The position numbers and the translations under genes are program-made. A stretch of DNA of 64,000 nt, taken from assembly GCF_026240095.1 (NCBI RefSeq), contig NZ_JAPIVG010000003.1, positions 434,001-498,000 of the forward strand, in the 5' to 3' direction. The notes under the pieces are model-generated. The model was given only the letters and a program-made list of their open reading frames with translations. It did no database searches and had not been told where the DNA came from. This stretch comes from Pedobacter sandarakinus (GTDB taxonomy: Bacteria > Bacteroidota > Bacteroidia > Sphingobacteriales > Sphingobacteriaceae). Below, in pieces: positions 15,733-24,774 of the stretch (positions are counted from its first letter, which is position 1; every line of letters starts with the position of its first letter).

Positions 15733-16437
15733 ATGTGCGCCAGATATACACTTACCGCCGAGGAAAAGGAAATTTTAAAAAACCATCCACATCAAATACA
15801 AGGAGAGTGGACACCAAACTACAACCTGGCTATTACACAGAAAGGATTGGTCATCACTGCAGATGAACCTGATATTATCCAGCAAATGGCTTTTGGTATT
15901 GTGCCTTATTTTGCCGAAAGTTTAAAACTTACCCGCGACACCTGGAACATTAAAAGCGAAACTGCAATGGAAAGTAAGTTGTGGCGACCTTTGTTGGTTA
16001 ACCATAAAACCTGCCTGGTACTGGCCGATAGCTTTTACGAATGGAAAGAATTTGGCAAAGGGGAGAAACAGCCTTATCGTTTTACCGTGAAAGACAGAAA
16101 GCTGTTTTGCTTTGCCGGATTATGGTCGCAGTGGGTTGACCCGGAAACGAATGAGAAATTCCGCACCTATGGCATCCTCACTACAGAAGCGAATACTCTG
16201 GTGGGCGAAATTCATGCTAAGAAACGCATGCCAGTTATTTTAACTAAACAGGAAGAAGCAATTTGGCTTAGTAAAATATTACCCATTGCCTCAAAAATGT
16301 TGGTGCTAGACACCTTTCCAGAAGGCCTAATGAAAAGAGAAATGGTAAGCAAAAGAGTTAACGCGGTATCTACATTGAAGAAACCAAATAACGACTCCGA
16401 TTTATTACTTCCTTTAAATACAGATGATGATTTGTAA
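15733..16437 (+). CDS. SOS response-associated peptidase (SRAP/YedK/HMCES family)
   Basis: Forms a covalent thiazolidine link with abasic sites in single-stranded DNA to shield them. The catalytic Cys2 is exposed once Met1 is removed (MCARYTL). WTPNYNLAITQ supplies the conserved Asn, LADSFYEW the Glu, and GEIHAKKRMPVIL the active-site His followed by RMP. The length of 234 aa is typical. It follows umuC and the 33-aa frame on the same strand by about 150 bp and very likely belongs to the same damage-response group. Confidence 0.94.
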   Translation: MCARYTLTAEEKEILKNHPHQIQGEWTPNYNLAITQKGLVITADEPDIIQQMAFGIVPYFAESLKLTRDTWNIKSETAMESKLWRPLLVNHKTCLVLADSFYEWKEFGKGEKQPYRFTVKDRKLFCFAGLWSQWVDPETNEKFRTYGILTTEANTLVGEIHAKKRMPVILTKQEEAIWLSKILPIASKMLVLDTFPEGLMKREMVSKRVNAVSTLKKPNNDSDLLLPLNTDDDL

Positions 16438-16545
16438 CCGCTCCGCGGGATGTGCCACGCCAGGGCTTAGTTGCCAGGCGGTTTTGAGCTATGCATGGTG
16501 AAACGAGCTGGATTTATGTTCATTAACTCACGATTAAATTATTGG

Positions 16546-16610
16546 TACTCGAAAAAGTATTTACAGTTAATCAGGGAAATACTTATATTTTAGATGCTCA
16601 TTTTCGAGTA
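16546..16610. repeat. Nested inverted repeats at the edge of the accessory stretch
   Basis: The outer arms TACTCGAAAA (16546-16555) and TTTTCGAGTA (16601-16610) are perfect. The inner arms AAGTATTT (16555-16562) and AAATACTT (16577-16584) are also perfect. In addition, ATGCTCATTT occurs twice (16593-16602 and 16644-16653), the second copy covering the next frame's ATG. It may be a structured RNA leader or a remnant of a mobile element end. Confidence 0.5.
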
Positions 16611-16643
16611 TAATTAATATCTTAGGTTGCTAAATTATTAGAT

Positions 16644-16844
16644 ATGCTCATTTCTGGATTATTAACAAACCCTCGTATTTTTGAACTTCTCAACCAGTTT
16701 GCATTAGCCTTATCCAACCGAATCAGAAGACCTTTTATAGTTGAAACTTACAATGAAGCAATTGGGTTATTAAATGCTTTAAATCAAGATTTGGAAAGAG
16801 GTGACTTACTAAATCAATATATAGGTAATGATTCGAATTTATAA
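16644..16844 (+). CDS. Hypothetical 66-aa protein
   Basis: Unrecognised. The sequence begins LISGLLTNPRIFELLNQFALAL and looks mostly alpha-helical, with a hydrophobic first half and an acidic C-terminus; there is no signal peptide or known motif. It follows the nested inverted repeats. The 150 bp after it contain TGGGCA/TGCCCA arms at 16883-16908 but no gene. It could be real or the remains of a larger gene. Confidence 0.35.
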   Translation: MLISGLLTNPRIFELLNQFALALSNRIRRPFIVETYNEAIGLLNALNQDLERGDLLNQYIGNDSNL

Positions 16845-16994
16845 ACCGACCGAAAATGAAGGGCGAGGGCATAGCAGGCGTTTGGGCAAAGTGAATGCTC
16901 AGTGCCCAGCCTCAACCTTTGTATTTCGAATTCCGTCCTTCGCAAAGCGGCAAACCTTAGCTGGAACTAAACACACATTCGAAAACAATCACAG

Positions 16995-17627
16995 ATGAAA
17001 CTAAGACTTACCTTGACAATTATTATGACAGCAATATTCATAATAAGTAAAGCACAGACAATTGACAGTATTGAAGCCAAAGCAAATTATGGTTCTAAAA
17101 TAAGTGACGTACAACTTCTAATGGAGTTAGAAAATATAGATTATTACAAAGTTCAATTTAAGAACTCCTCTAAAAGTCGTTATCTGCATTTAGTTACAAA
17201 AGAATATTGGAATGGAAAAGTAACAAAATGCGACACGTTATTGACCGCAGAATACGCAAAAGAAAATTTCAAACTTAAGGAAAATGATACGAGCTCAACT
17301 TTGTCTCTTATCACTAAGCCTTTAGGCGACAGTGTTCTTTTCAATTATAGATTTTTAGGAATGAGTTTATCAAGAAAATATAGGCGAGCAAAAAGTGATC
17401 AATATAGCTTGAGGGACGGATTAGTAACAAACGAAAAGTTCAAGAAAATCCCTACAGATAAAATAATTCCGTTGTTTGTTTATTCCTTGCCATACGAAGA
17501 CCCTAAGCAACCAGGCTATCTATTTTATTGCGCTTTGACGGCAAACGGTGTGCCTCCTGAACAATGGTGGGAGAAATATAAAGTGCGACACTACATCGTG
17601 CTTGAAATGAAAATTATAACACAATAA
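16995..17627 (+). CDS. Hypothetical exported protein
   Basis: A 210-aa protein with a clear Sec signal peptide (MKLRLTLTIIMTAIFIISKA, cleavage about residue 20 before QTID), so it is probably periplasmic. No lipobox is seen. The mature part mixes beta-strand-like and charged segments (YRFLGMSLSRKYRRAK, PPEQWWEKYKVRHYIVLEM), and I recognise no family. AT-rich codons and isolation suggest an accessory, possibly acquired gene. Confidence 0.65.
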   Translation: MKLRLTLTIIMTAIFIISKAQTIDSIEAKANYGSKISDVQLLMELENIDYYKVQFKNSSKSRYLHLVTKEYWNGKVTKCDTLLTAEYAKENFKLKENDTSSTLSLITKPLGDSVLFNYRFLGMSLSRKYRRAKSDQYSLRDGLVTNEKFKKIPTDKIIPLFVYSLPYEDPKQPGYLFYCALTANGVPPEQWWEKYKVRHYIVLEMKIITQ

Positions 17628-17810
17628 ATTAACTGCAGCTGACATGTTATCGCACTCTTTGGGTAAATGTGGGTAACTCAACTTTAATTTCAACTAAATT
17701 TTAGCAATTGATACGAATTTTTGCGCTTTGATTTATGCCACTGCTCCAAGCATTAGAAGCTATATTACAATAGTAGCATACCTAATACACGATAACAAAA
17801 TGAACTAGAA

Positions 17811-18782
17811 ATGACAATAAAAGAAGCTATTTTAAGAAGCCTAGATGAGATTAACAATTTGACAAATTATTTGGAGATACATCATCATATAATTAAAAAC
17901 AATTACTATGATTTTGGACCAGCAAAAACGCCTGACTCAACAATTTCGGCTTTACTTGGCGACTTTATTCGCAATGGAGACACAAGAGTAAAAAGGATAA
18001 AACAGGATGGAGGGAGCTATTCTTATTACCTAACAAAAAACGAGCAGAACATTGGCGTCGACATTTTAAGTGGAGACAACGAAATCTTGGCTATAAAGCC
18101 ATTAAAGGTAAGTAAATCTAAAATTTACGAGGAGCGTGATTTACATAAATTGTTGAGTAGTTACTTAAAAAATACCGATACTTACTCAAAAACTATTTTT
18201 CACGAACAATCAAATGGCAAAGACAGTAATCAAATTTGGACACACCCAGATATGGTTGGAATTAAGTTCTTGCATCTACAGACAAAAGCAAGCCAAAACT
18301 TTTTAAAATCAATAAATCGTGTTGATACTTTTAAATTGAGTTCTTACGAACTGAAAAGAGAGATCAACAGCGACAGTGAACTCAAAAAAGCATTTTTTCA
18401 AGCGGTTTCAAATTCAAGTTGGGCTAATTACGGGTATTTAGTTGCATTTGAGTTTAGCGATAGTTTAAATGAAGAAATGGCAAGGCTTAATCAATCTTTC
18501 GGAATTGGAATTATCGAACTAAACGCAAATCCTTATCAAAGCAAAGTACTATTTCCAGCAGTTTATAGAGATTTAGATTTTAAGACTATTGACAAACTTT
18601 GTAAGATGAATAAGGAGTTTGAAAAATTCATCGAACAGACTGAAAAACTAATGACTGCAAGTGAAAAATATGTATCCGGAGCAGAAAAAGAACTAGACGA
18701 ATTTTGTGACGGCTACTTTGCAAACGACACAGAAGTTGAAAGTTATTGCAAAGAAAAACATATTCCGGCAAACGAACAATGA
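17811..18782 (+). CDS. HrgA-like protein: HARE-HTH domain plus PD-(D/E)xK nuclease-like domain
   Basis: Residues about 1-75 resemble the HARE winged-helix domain (TIKEAILRSLDEI, then TPDSTISALLGDFIRNGD and a YYLTK wing). Residues about 105-260 look like a restriction-endonuclease fold: E107/E108, D147 in WTHPDMVGI, E180-L-K182, and Q197 after the helix. HARE-HTH with this C-terminal part is the layout of HrgA-type proteins, some found in restriction loci; that is family knowledge. No methyltransferase is adjacent. The C-terminal 60 residues are charged and helical. The gene is AT-rich and lies beside a second nuclease-like gene, which suggests an accessory or defence role. Confidence 0.65.
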   Translation: MTIKEAILRSLDEINNLTNYLEIHHHIIKNNYYDFGPAKTPDSTISALLGDFIRNGDTRVKRIKQDGGSYSYYLTKNEQNIGVDILSGDNEILAIKPLKVSKSKIYEERDLHKLLSSYLKNTDTYSKTIFHEQSNGKDSNQIWTHPDMVGIKFLHLQTKASQNFLKSINRVDTFKLSSYELKREINSDSELKKAFFQAVSNSSWANYGYLVAFEFSDSLNEEMARLNQSFGIGIIELNANPYQSKVLFPAVYRDLDFKTIDKLCKMNKEFEKFIEQTEKLMTASEKYVSGAEKELDEFCDGYFANDTEVESYCKEKHIPANEQ

Positions 18783-18967
18783 GAAGAACTTTTCCCTAAG
18801 ACGAGAATTTAACAACATTAAGGCTGAAGCGCTTTTATAAAAGATTTATACAACGTTCACCTGTAGTAATTCTATTTAACCATTGCGCTAAAAATCCGAT
18901 CATTGCTTTGTATTTTAATAATACGAATTACCAAAAGCTAGTTCCCTAAATTATTCCTCCTCATAGC

Positions 18968-20038
18968 ATGTGCAAAACGTATAACATGATTGGTTCGCTT
19001 TCGACCTTGAAAATTCATTTGAAGGAGAATAATATTCATGACTTCAACTCTCTGAAAGAAGTGCTGACCTTCAAAACTTCCTATTTAACCATTAGAAACC
19101 AATTAATTGCAACCCATGAGCAGCTTATTGAGGATGAGAAAAATTCGCTGGATGTAGATTTAAATCGGTTAGGTACAACGATTAAAATAGAAACAAAACA
19201 GGCAAAGGAAAGATTGATGATGGAGATTGATGACCTTAAGCAACAGTTAGAAGAATCGATTAGCAATAAATGGACAAGCAGGATTATCGGCCTTAGAAGA
19301 AAAATCATAAATTGGAACAATAATAGAAGACTCCGAAACAAAGAAAAAAATTTTAACGAAGAAGTAATAAAATCGATCAGGCATTTATTGGAGATACAAC
19401 AAATTAAAAGAAATCGGTTCAACTATATAATTGCACAGTTTAGTAAGGCTGTTTTAGAGAGTGCACAAACTGCATTGTCTGAAGTTGATAGAAAGAAATC
19501 AGTTATTGAGGAATCAAGCAATTATATTTATGGCGCAATAGGGGAGCAGAAAGTTGTAAAAACATTGGAGGCCCTTTCTGATGATTACTATTTAATAAAT
19601 GATTTTAAGCTTTCTTTCGAACCAGCAATTTACAATAAACGAGATCAGCATTACATAAAATCTATCCAAGTCGACCATTTACTTGTCGCACCTTCAGGCA
19701 TATTTCTAATTGAAACAAAAAACTGGAGTGAGAAATCATTGCAGAATTTAGATTTGCGTTCGCCGGTTGAGCAAATCAGAAGAAGTAGTTACATCTTGTT
19801 TAAAATGCTTAACAATGAACTCAGCAACTTTAATCTTAATTTAGACAACCATCATTGGGGTACAAAAAAACTCCCTATTAAAAACCTAATTGTTTTAATA
19901 AACACAAAACCGAAAGAAGAATTTCAGTATGTAAAGGTTCTAACTTTAAAAGAGTTACTTAGCTATGTCAACTACTTCAAGCCAATATTTTCGCCAGGTG
20001 AAACCAAACAAATTGCCGATTTCTTGTTAGCGACTTGA
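18968..20038 (+). CDS. NERD (nuclease-related) domain protein with long coiled coil
   Basis: A 356-aa protein. Residues about 40-180 are a long charged coiled coil. Residues about 188-330 form a NERD domain: the GAIGEQKVVKTL helix, then QVDHLLVAPSGIFLIETKNW with D236 and E249-T-K251 as the predicted metal site of the PD-(D/E)xK-like fold. NERD proteins are thought to act on DNA, but most are uncharacterised. The start could be Met7 (18986) rather than 18968. It is not obviously in an operon with the HrgA-like gene (185-bp gap), but shares strand and base composition with it. Confidence 0.75.
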   Translation: MCKTYNMIGSLSTLKIHLKENNIHDFNSLKEVLTFKTSYLTIRNQLIATHEQLIEDEKNSLDVDLNRLGTTIKIETKQAKERLMMEIDDLKQQLEESISNKWTSRIIGLRRKIINWNNNRRLRNKEKNFNEEVIKSIRHLLEIQQIKRNRFNYIIAQFSKAVLESAQTALSEVDRKKSVIEESSNYIYGAIGEQKVVKTLEALSDDYYLINDFKLSFEPAIYNKRDQHYIKSIQVDHLLVAPSGIFLIETKNWSEKSLQNLDLRSPVEQIRRSSYILFKMLNNELSNFNLNLDNHHWGTKKLPIKNLIVLINTKPKEEFQYVKVLTLKELLSYVNYFKPIFSPGETKQIADFLLAT

Positions 20039-20124
20039 TCTAAGATTTACTTAAATTCACATGCTTAGCAGTCGCTACAATCATTGAAATTAGCCATCAG
20101 ATAGCCTAAAGTGCAGTTTTTGGT

Positions 20125-20158
20125 TACAAAAAAACCCTTCAGTAGAACTGAAGGGTTT
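20125..20158 (-). terminator. Terminator of the CAU tRNA
   Basis: AAACCCTTCAG and CTGAAGGGTTT (20132-20142 / 20148-20158) form an 11-bp stem with a five-base loop. On the minus strand it is followed by seven U and begins one base after the tRNA end. Confidence 0.92.
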
Positions 20159-20159
20159 G

Positions 20160-20233
20160 TGGGCCCAGCTGGGCTCGAACCAGCGACCAAAAGATTATGA
20201 GTCTTCTACTCTAACCAACTGAGCTATAGGCCC
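20160..20233 (-). tRNA. tRNA with CAU anticodon (Ile2-like or elongator Met)
   Basis: On the minus strand the acceptor GGGCCTA pairs with TGGGCCC, D-arm GCTC, anticodon stem GAAGA/TCTTT with loop CTCATAA, and T-arm GCTGG/CCAGC with TTCGAGC. The discriminator is A and no CCA is encoded. The variable/T region (TTTGGTCGCTGGTTC) resembles E. coli ileX, so it may be the lysidine-modified tRNA-Ile2. The anticodon alone does not separate Ile2 from elongator Met. The paired acceptor G1-C72 argues against initiator tRNA. Confidence 0.9.
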
Positions 20234-20581
20234 CGAAAAAAGCTGTGCTTTTTTGCGAGTGCAATGTTACAAATTTGCATTCAATTATCGAAAAAGTTTC
20301 TTTTAAAATTTTCAATATTTTTTTATAAAACTCATTTTCAGTCAATTATTGCTCCTCATTTCAGTGGTTTTATTCTCTTATTTTGGCAACAGCATGAACG
20401 GATATATACCAGCGAAGTAAAATTAGCTGCGGCTAAAATTATTGTTAGCGGTCGCAAATCGCTTTTTATCAAATTAAGCGTATTTTTATCTGCGATTATC
20501 GCAAACAATTTTGTGATTTTAATATTTATAGAAAATGAATTTCCACCATCAGGATATCAACTTACAAACTAACGCACACCC
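20234..20581. other. Intergenic region before the HD/Pycsar-ppk operon
   Basis: About 350 bp. A 102-codon plus frame (20264-20572) lacks any domain and has a noise-like residue mix, so I do not call it. It should hold the tRNA promoter (minus) and the promoter of the next operon (plus). No strong hairpin was seen. Confidence 0.45.
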
Positions 20582-21790
20582 ATGAACTATAAACAATTGC
20601 AGGAAGAAGTAGAAAAGCATGTTAGCGATTACTTCCATACCCACCAAGATCCGCGATTGGTTTACCATAATTTAGCACATACCAAAGAGGTTGTAGAAGC
20701 CGCCCAACAAATCGCCAATCATTATCAGTTAAATGAGGAAGATTATTTTGCGGTAACCGCTGCGGCCTATTTCCATGATACCGGATATTTTGAAGATGTA
20801 GCGCACCACGAAAAAAAAGGTGCTGAACTGGCTGATCGATTCCTAAGCGGAAAACAGGTAGATGCCCACGTAATCAAAAATGTTAAGGCGGCAATCCTGT
20901 CGACTAAAATTCCGCAAGCGCCAAAAACGCAGATCGAGAAAATTCTTTGTGATGCCGATTTATTCCACCTTGGATTGCCAGACTTCCGCAAAAAAGGTAA
21001 GTTGATGCACAAAGAGGTGGCATTGCTACACAAGAAAGACATCAGCAAAACAGAATGGCGAAAGAACGACATCCAGTTTATGGAGGTACACCATTACCAT
21101 ACTGATTATGCAGTTTTGTTGCTCCAAGATCAAAAGCTGGAAAACATCAAGAAGCTAAAAAGCAAGCTTACGGCGCAGGAAGAGATCGAAACTGAACTGG
21201 CAGAAACGACTCCTGTTATTCCCGTGATCCAGGATAAAAAGAAGGGCAAAGGCGATCGGCCAGATAAAGGCATCGAAACCATGTTCCGGATTACATCGAC
21301 CAACAACCAAAGATTGAGTGATATGGCCGATAATAAAGCGCATATCCTCATTACAGTTAATTCCATCATGCTTTCGTTAATTGTAAGTTTGCTCCTGCGC
21401 AGGCTAGAAGATCATGGGAACCTCATCATCCCCACATTTATTTTACTTATTGTTAGTTTAACCTGCGTGGTTGTGTCCATTTTGTCTACTCGTCCATCCA
21501 TCCCGGAAGGAGAATTTTCCCAGCAAGACCTGGCAGATAAAAAGGTAAACTTATTGTTTTTTGGCAATTTCTATAAGATGAGTTTGCCCAGCTATACCGA
21601 GGGGATGATAAAGGTGATGAATGATAAGGATTTTTTATATGGTACGCTCATTAAAGACGTATATTCACAAGGCGTGGTGCTTGGCCGTAAATACAAGCTC
21701 ATTCGTTTGGCCTACAATATTTTTATGTGGGGATTAATTGCTGCCGTTTTTGCCTTTGTAATTGCGTACGCTGCCTATGGTAAATTGTAA
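20582..21790 (+). CDS. HD phosphohydrolase fused to Pycsar-effector-like (DUF5706/PycTM) membrane domain
   Basis: A 402-aa two-part protein. Residues about 1-190 are an HD-type metal-dependent phosphohydrolase: H33 in HNLAHTKEVV, H65-D66 in AAYFHDTGYF, and D124/D126 in CDADLFHLG. A charged linker (about 190-230) leads to the Pycsar-effector-type region: SDMADNKAHILITVNSIMLSL, with membrane helices about 255-273, 281-302 and 377-398. In Pycsar defence this domain senses cCMP or cUMP and damages the membrane. Here no cyclase gene is present in the window. Its last base is the first base of the polyphosphate kinase ATG, so the two proteins should be made together, pointing to a signalling or housekeeping role linked to polyphosphate. 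Confidence 0.82.
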   Translation: MNYKQLQEEVEKHVSDYFHTHQDPRLVYHNLAHTKEVVEAAQQIANHYQLNEEDYFAVTAAAYFHDTGYFEDVAHHEKKGAELADRFLSGKQVDAHVIKNVKAAILSTKIPQAPKTQIEKILCDADLFHLGLPDFRKKGKLMHKEVALLHKKDISKTEWRKNDIQFMEVHHYHTDYAVLLLQDQKLENIKKLKSKLTAQEEIETELAETTPVIPVIQDKKKGKGDRPDKGIETMFRITSTNNQRLSDMADNKAHILITVNSIMLSLIVSLLLRRLEDHGNLIIPTFILLIVSLTCVVVSILSTRPSIPEGEFSQQDLADKKVNLLFFGNFYKMSLPSYTEGMIKVMNDKDFLYGTLIKDVYSQGVVLGRKYKLIRLAYNIFMWGLIAAVFAFVIAYAAYGKL

Positions 21791-23850
21791 TGGCGAATAT
21801 GGGTTCCACTTCCTTTTTTAACAGAGATTTAAGCTGGCTTAAATTTAATGAGCGCATTTTGATGGAAGCCGAGCGTACATCGGTACCCGTACTGGAGCGC
21901 ATTAAATTTCTATCGATCTTTTCTTCCAATCTGGATGAATTTTATCGCGTGAGAATGCCGGTCTTATTGGCTTTGGAAAAACTAAGTAACCGGGAAGATA
22001 ATGATATTAAGATAGATGAACATTTATTGCTTAGCGCCAATAGCCTTATTTCCGAGCAGCAACAGCGTTATGGTACAGCGCTAAAAAATTCCATTATCCC
22101 ATCACTTTCATCTAATGGGATAAACCTGGTATATGGCCACTCTTACCCTACATCCGTTCAGCAAGATGTCACTTCCTATTTTCTAAGTCAGGTCTTGGCC
22201 TTTTTACAGCCGGTATATATTGATGACAATACCGATTTTTTTCCATCGAATAACGAGCTCTATTTCTTAATTACCTTAAAGCGAAATGAAGCAGAACAGG
22301 TTGTGGTGTTAAACATTCCATCAACCGAATTGCCCCGATTTTACCAGGTGGTAACCAATGATGAAACCGTTGTGGTGTTTTTAGATGATATTATCCGTTA
22401 CCATTTAGATCGTATTTTTCCAGGCGATAAAGTAACCGGATGCTTTAGTTTCAAAATTACCCGTGATGCGGAAATTGATTTAAAAGACGAATACTCTGGA
22501 AGCTTGTCAGACCAGCTGGAGAAACAGCTATCAAAACGCGATTTAGGCTTCGCCACGCGGTTTTTGTATGCACCGGGGATCCCAAAGCATGTGCTTAAAT
22601 TAGTCCGCAAGACATTTAACCTTAAAAAAGCCAATAATATCGAAGGCGGACAATACCACAACCTTAAAGACCTGATGTCCTTTCCGGTAAAATCTGCACC
22701 ACTTTCAAATGCCGCCTGGCCTAAACTTTGCAACACCAATGTTATAGATGGCACGCTAACCGCTGCCATAGAAAAGAAAGACATTATGGTGCACACGCCT
22801 TACCAAAGTTACGATAGTGTGCTCCGCTTCTTCAATGAGGCTGCGGTTGATGAAACTGTAAAAGAAATTTACGTAACGCTCTATCGGGTGGCCAGCGATT
22901 CGAAGATTGTAAATGCTTTAATTAGCGCTGCAAAAAACGGCAAGAAGGTTAAGGTTTTGGTAGAGCTTAAAGCCCGTTTTGATGAGGCCAACAACATCAA
23001 ATGGGCAAAGAAAATGAAAGCCGTTGGCGTAGACATTATTTACAGCGTTACCGCCTTAAAAGTCCATGCCAAAGTGGCTTTGGTAAAAAGATTGGTAGAT
23101 GGTAGGATGCGTTATGTGGGCCTTTTTGCTACAGGGAATTTTAACGAAAGTACGGCAGCATTTTATACCGATCATATTTTAATGACGGCCAATAAGGAGA
23201 TGCTCCGCGAAGTAGAGTTATTGTTTATGTTTTTGTCTAAGCGCATTAAACCAACAGCCGATACATTTATCGATTTTAAAGTGCTTTTGGTAGCACAGTT
23301 TAATTTGCAGGAGAGATTCTTATCGCTAATTGATCGGGAAATTGCTTCTGCCAGAGCGGGAAAACCTGCATCTATTACCATCAAAATGAATAACCTCGAA
23401 GAGAAAGTTTTAATTGATAAACTTTACGAGGCATCCACCGCAGGTGTAAAAATCGATTTAATTGTAAGAAGCATTTGCCGATTAGTACCGGGATTAAAGG
23501 GCCAAAGCGAAAATATAACCATTACCAGAATTGTTGACCGTTACCTGGAGCATGGCAGAATTTTTGTTTTCCATAACCTGGGCCAAACCGAGCTTTATTT
23601 AGGTTCTGCAGACTGGATGAACCGGAATATTTACCGGAGAATAGAGGTTTGTTTTCCAATTTACAGCGAGGAAATTAAAGAAGAAATTTTAGAGATCATT
23701 AATATTCAAAAACACGACAGCGCCCAGGCTGTTACTATAGATGCGCACATGAACAATGTTCCGGTAAGCGTAACCAAAACGCCGTTGGCTTCACAGCTCG
23801 GCATCTATAATTATTTAAAAAATAAGCATAATTCAATCAATGATGACTAA
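21790..23850 (+). CDS. ppk1: Polyphosphate kinase 1
   Basis: Reversibly builds polyphosphate from ATP. The 686-aa length is normal and all four domains are present. The N-terminal SFFNRDLSWLKFNERIL is characteristic. The phosphorylated histidine is H426 in ALKVHAKVAL (E. coli H435 equivalent), followed by FATGNFNESTAAFYTDH. The second essential His is H588 in YLEHGRIFVFHN. It overlaps the upstream HD/Pycsar-like gene by one base and the next lipoprotein gene by 11 bases, so three genes are translationally coupled. Confidence 0.96.
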   Translation: MANMGSTSFFNRDLSWLKFNERILMEAERTSVPVLERIKFLSIFSSNLDEFYRVRMPVLLALEKLSNREDNDIKIDEHLLLSANSLISEQQQRYGTALKNSIIPSLSSNGINLVYGHSYPTSVQQDVTSYFLSQVLAFLQPVYIDDNTDFFPSNNELYFLITLKRNEAEQVVVLNIPSTELPRFYQVVTNDETVVVFLDDIIRYHLDRIFPGDKVTGCFSFKITRDAEIDLKDEYSGSLSDQLEKQLSKRDLGFATRFLYAPGIPKHVLKLVRKTFNLKKANNIEGGQYHNLKDLMSFPVKSAPLSNAAWPKLCNTNVIDGTLTAAIEKKDIMVHTPYQSYDSVLRFFNEAAVDETVKEIYVTLYRVASDSKIVNALISAAKNGKKVKVLVELKARFDEANNIKWAKKMKAVGVDIIYSVTALKVHAKVALVKRLVDGRMRYVGLFATGNFNESTAAFYTDHILMTANKEMLREVELLFMFLSKRIKPTADTFIDFKVLLVAQFNLQERFLSLIDREIASARAGKPASITIKMNNLEEKVLIDKLYEASTAGVKIDLIVRSICRLVPGLKGQSENITITRIVDRYLEHGRIFVFHNLGQTELYLGSADWMNRNIYRRIEVCFPIYSEEIKEEILEIINIQKHDSAQAVTIDAHMNNVPVSVTKTPLASQLGIYNYLKNKHNSINDD

Positions 23851-24745
23851 AAAAACAAAATCTGCCGCTATATTAGGATTTTTAGTAAGTGCCTTTGTAG
23901 GTAGCTCATGTGTAAACGAAAAGCACGGAAATGATCCTGCAGCTGCAGAGCAGACCGAGCAAAGTGCAAATTCAGAAACTAGTATCCCTTACGATTTATC
24001 GAGACCAGAAAAATTTAACATGCCGCAAAATTTGTTTGAAATTTCTGGAATTACTTTCTACAAGGGCGATTCTAAAACAATTTACGCTATCCAGGATGAA
24101 GATGGCGATTTATTTAACCTGGCATTGGGGGATAAGTCTTCGAAGTTTACCAAATTTGGTGGTAGCGGAGATTACGAGGATTTGGCAATCATCGATGATC
24201 ATTTTATCGTGTTGAAAAGCAATGGTGAACTGCATACTTTCCCAATGAAAGGCATTGATCAGCCTGAAGCAAGCAACGTAGTTAAAACAAAAGATTTGGT
24301 TCCAAAGGCAGAATATGAAGGCTTGGCAACCGATGAGGAAGCAGGAATGGTTTACATTTTAGATAAGGAAGTTAAAAAGGGCAAAGCCGACGGAAATACA
24401 ATTTATGCCTTTAAATTTGACGGTGGTAAATTTACACCCGGTGCAACAACAACACTTTCTTTCAAAGAAATTGGCAAACTTGCTGGCGAATCGAAAATGA
24501 AATTTCGTCCTTCGGCATTAACAAAAAATCCTTTAACGGGTGAGTGGTATATCATCTCATCTATAAATAAATTATTGGTAGTTACAGATGCAGATTTTAA
24601 AATTAAAGCCACTGCACCACTTAAAGGCGATAACTTTAACCAGCCAGAAGGAATTGCTTTTGATAAGGCCGGTAATTTATACATCTCTAATGAAGGTGGA
24701 ACCCTGGCTGCTGGCAATGTGCTTAAATTTAGTTTAAAGAAATAA
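23840..24745 (+). CDS. SdiA-regulated-type beta-propeller lipoprotein
   Basis: 301 aa with a lipoprotein signal ending in GSSC (lipidated Cys24), so it is membrane-anchored in the periplasm. The mature part resembles the SdiA-regulated/YjiK family: LFEISGITFYKGDSKTIYAIQDEDGDLF, YEGLATDEEAGMVYILDKE and FNQPEGIAFDKAGNLYISNEGG repeats, fitting a six-bladed propeller related to phytase-like and NHL folds. The binding partner is unknown. It overlaps ppk1 by 11 bp and is followed 29 bp later by a phosphoesterase gene, so a phosphate-related role is plausible but inferred. Confidence 0.78.
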   Translation: MMTKKTKSAAILGFLVSAFVGSSCVNEKHGNDPAAAEQTEQSANSETSIPYDLSRPEKFNMPQNLFEISGITFYKGDSKTIYAIQDEDGDLFNLALGDKSSKFTKFGGSGDYEDLAIIDDHFIVLKSNGELHTFPMKGIDQPEASNVVKTKDLVPKAEYEGLATDEEAGMVYILDKEVKKGKADGNTIYAFKFDGGKFTPGATTTLSFKEIGKLAGESKMKFRPSALTKNPLTGEWYIISSINKLLVVTDADFKIKATAPLKGDNFNQPEGIAFDKAGNLYISNEGGTLAAGNVLKFSLKK

Positions 24746-24774
24746 TTGAAAGTTTACGTAATAACAATTCATAT

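Noticed and set aside
16883..16908. TGGGCA/TGCCCA arms that could hint at an attC-like recombination site
   Set aside because: No RYYYAAC/GTTRRRY core pair was found with correct spacing and no integrase lies in the window.
20264..20572. 102-codon frame upstream of the HD/Pycsar-like gene
   Set aside because: No recognisable motif, noise-like residue mix, and it starts inside the tRNA promoter region.
20582..21790. A complete Pycsar anti-phage system
   Set aside because: There is no pyrimidine cyclase gene next to it; the gene is coupled to ppk1 instead.
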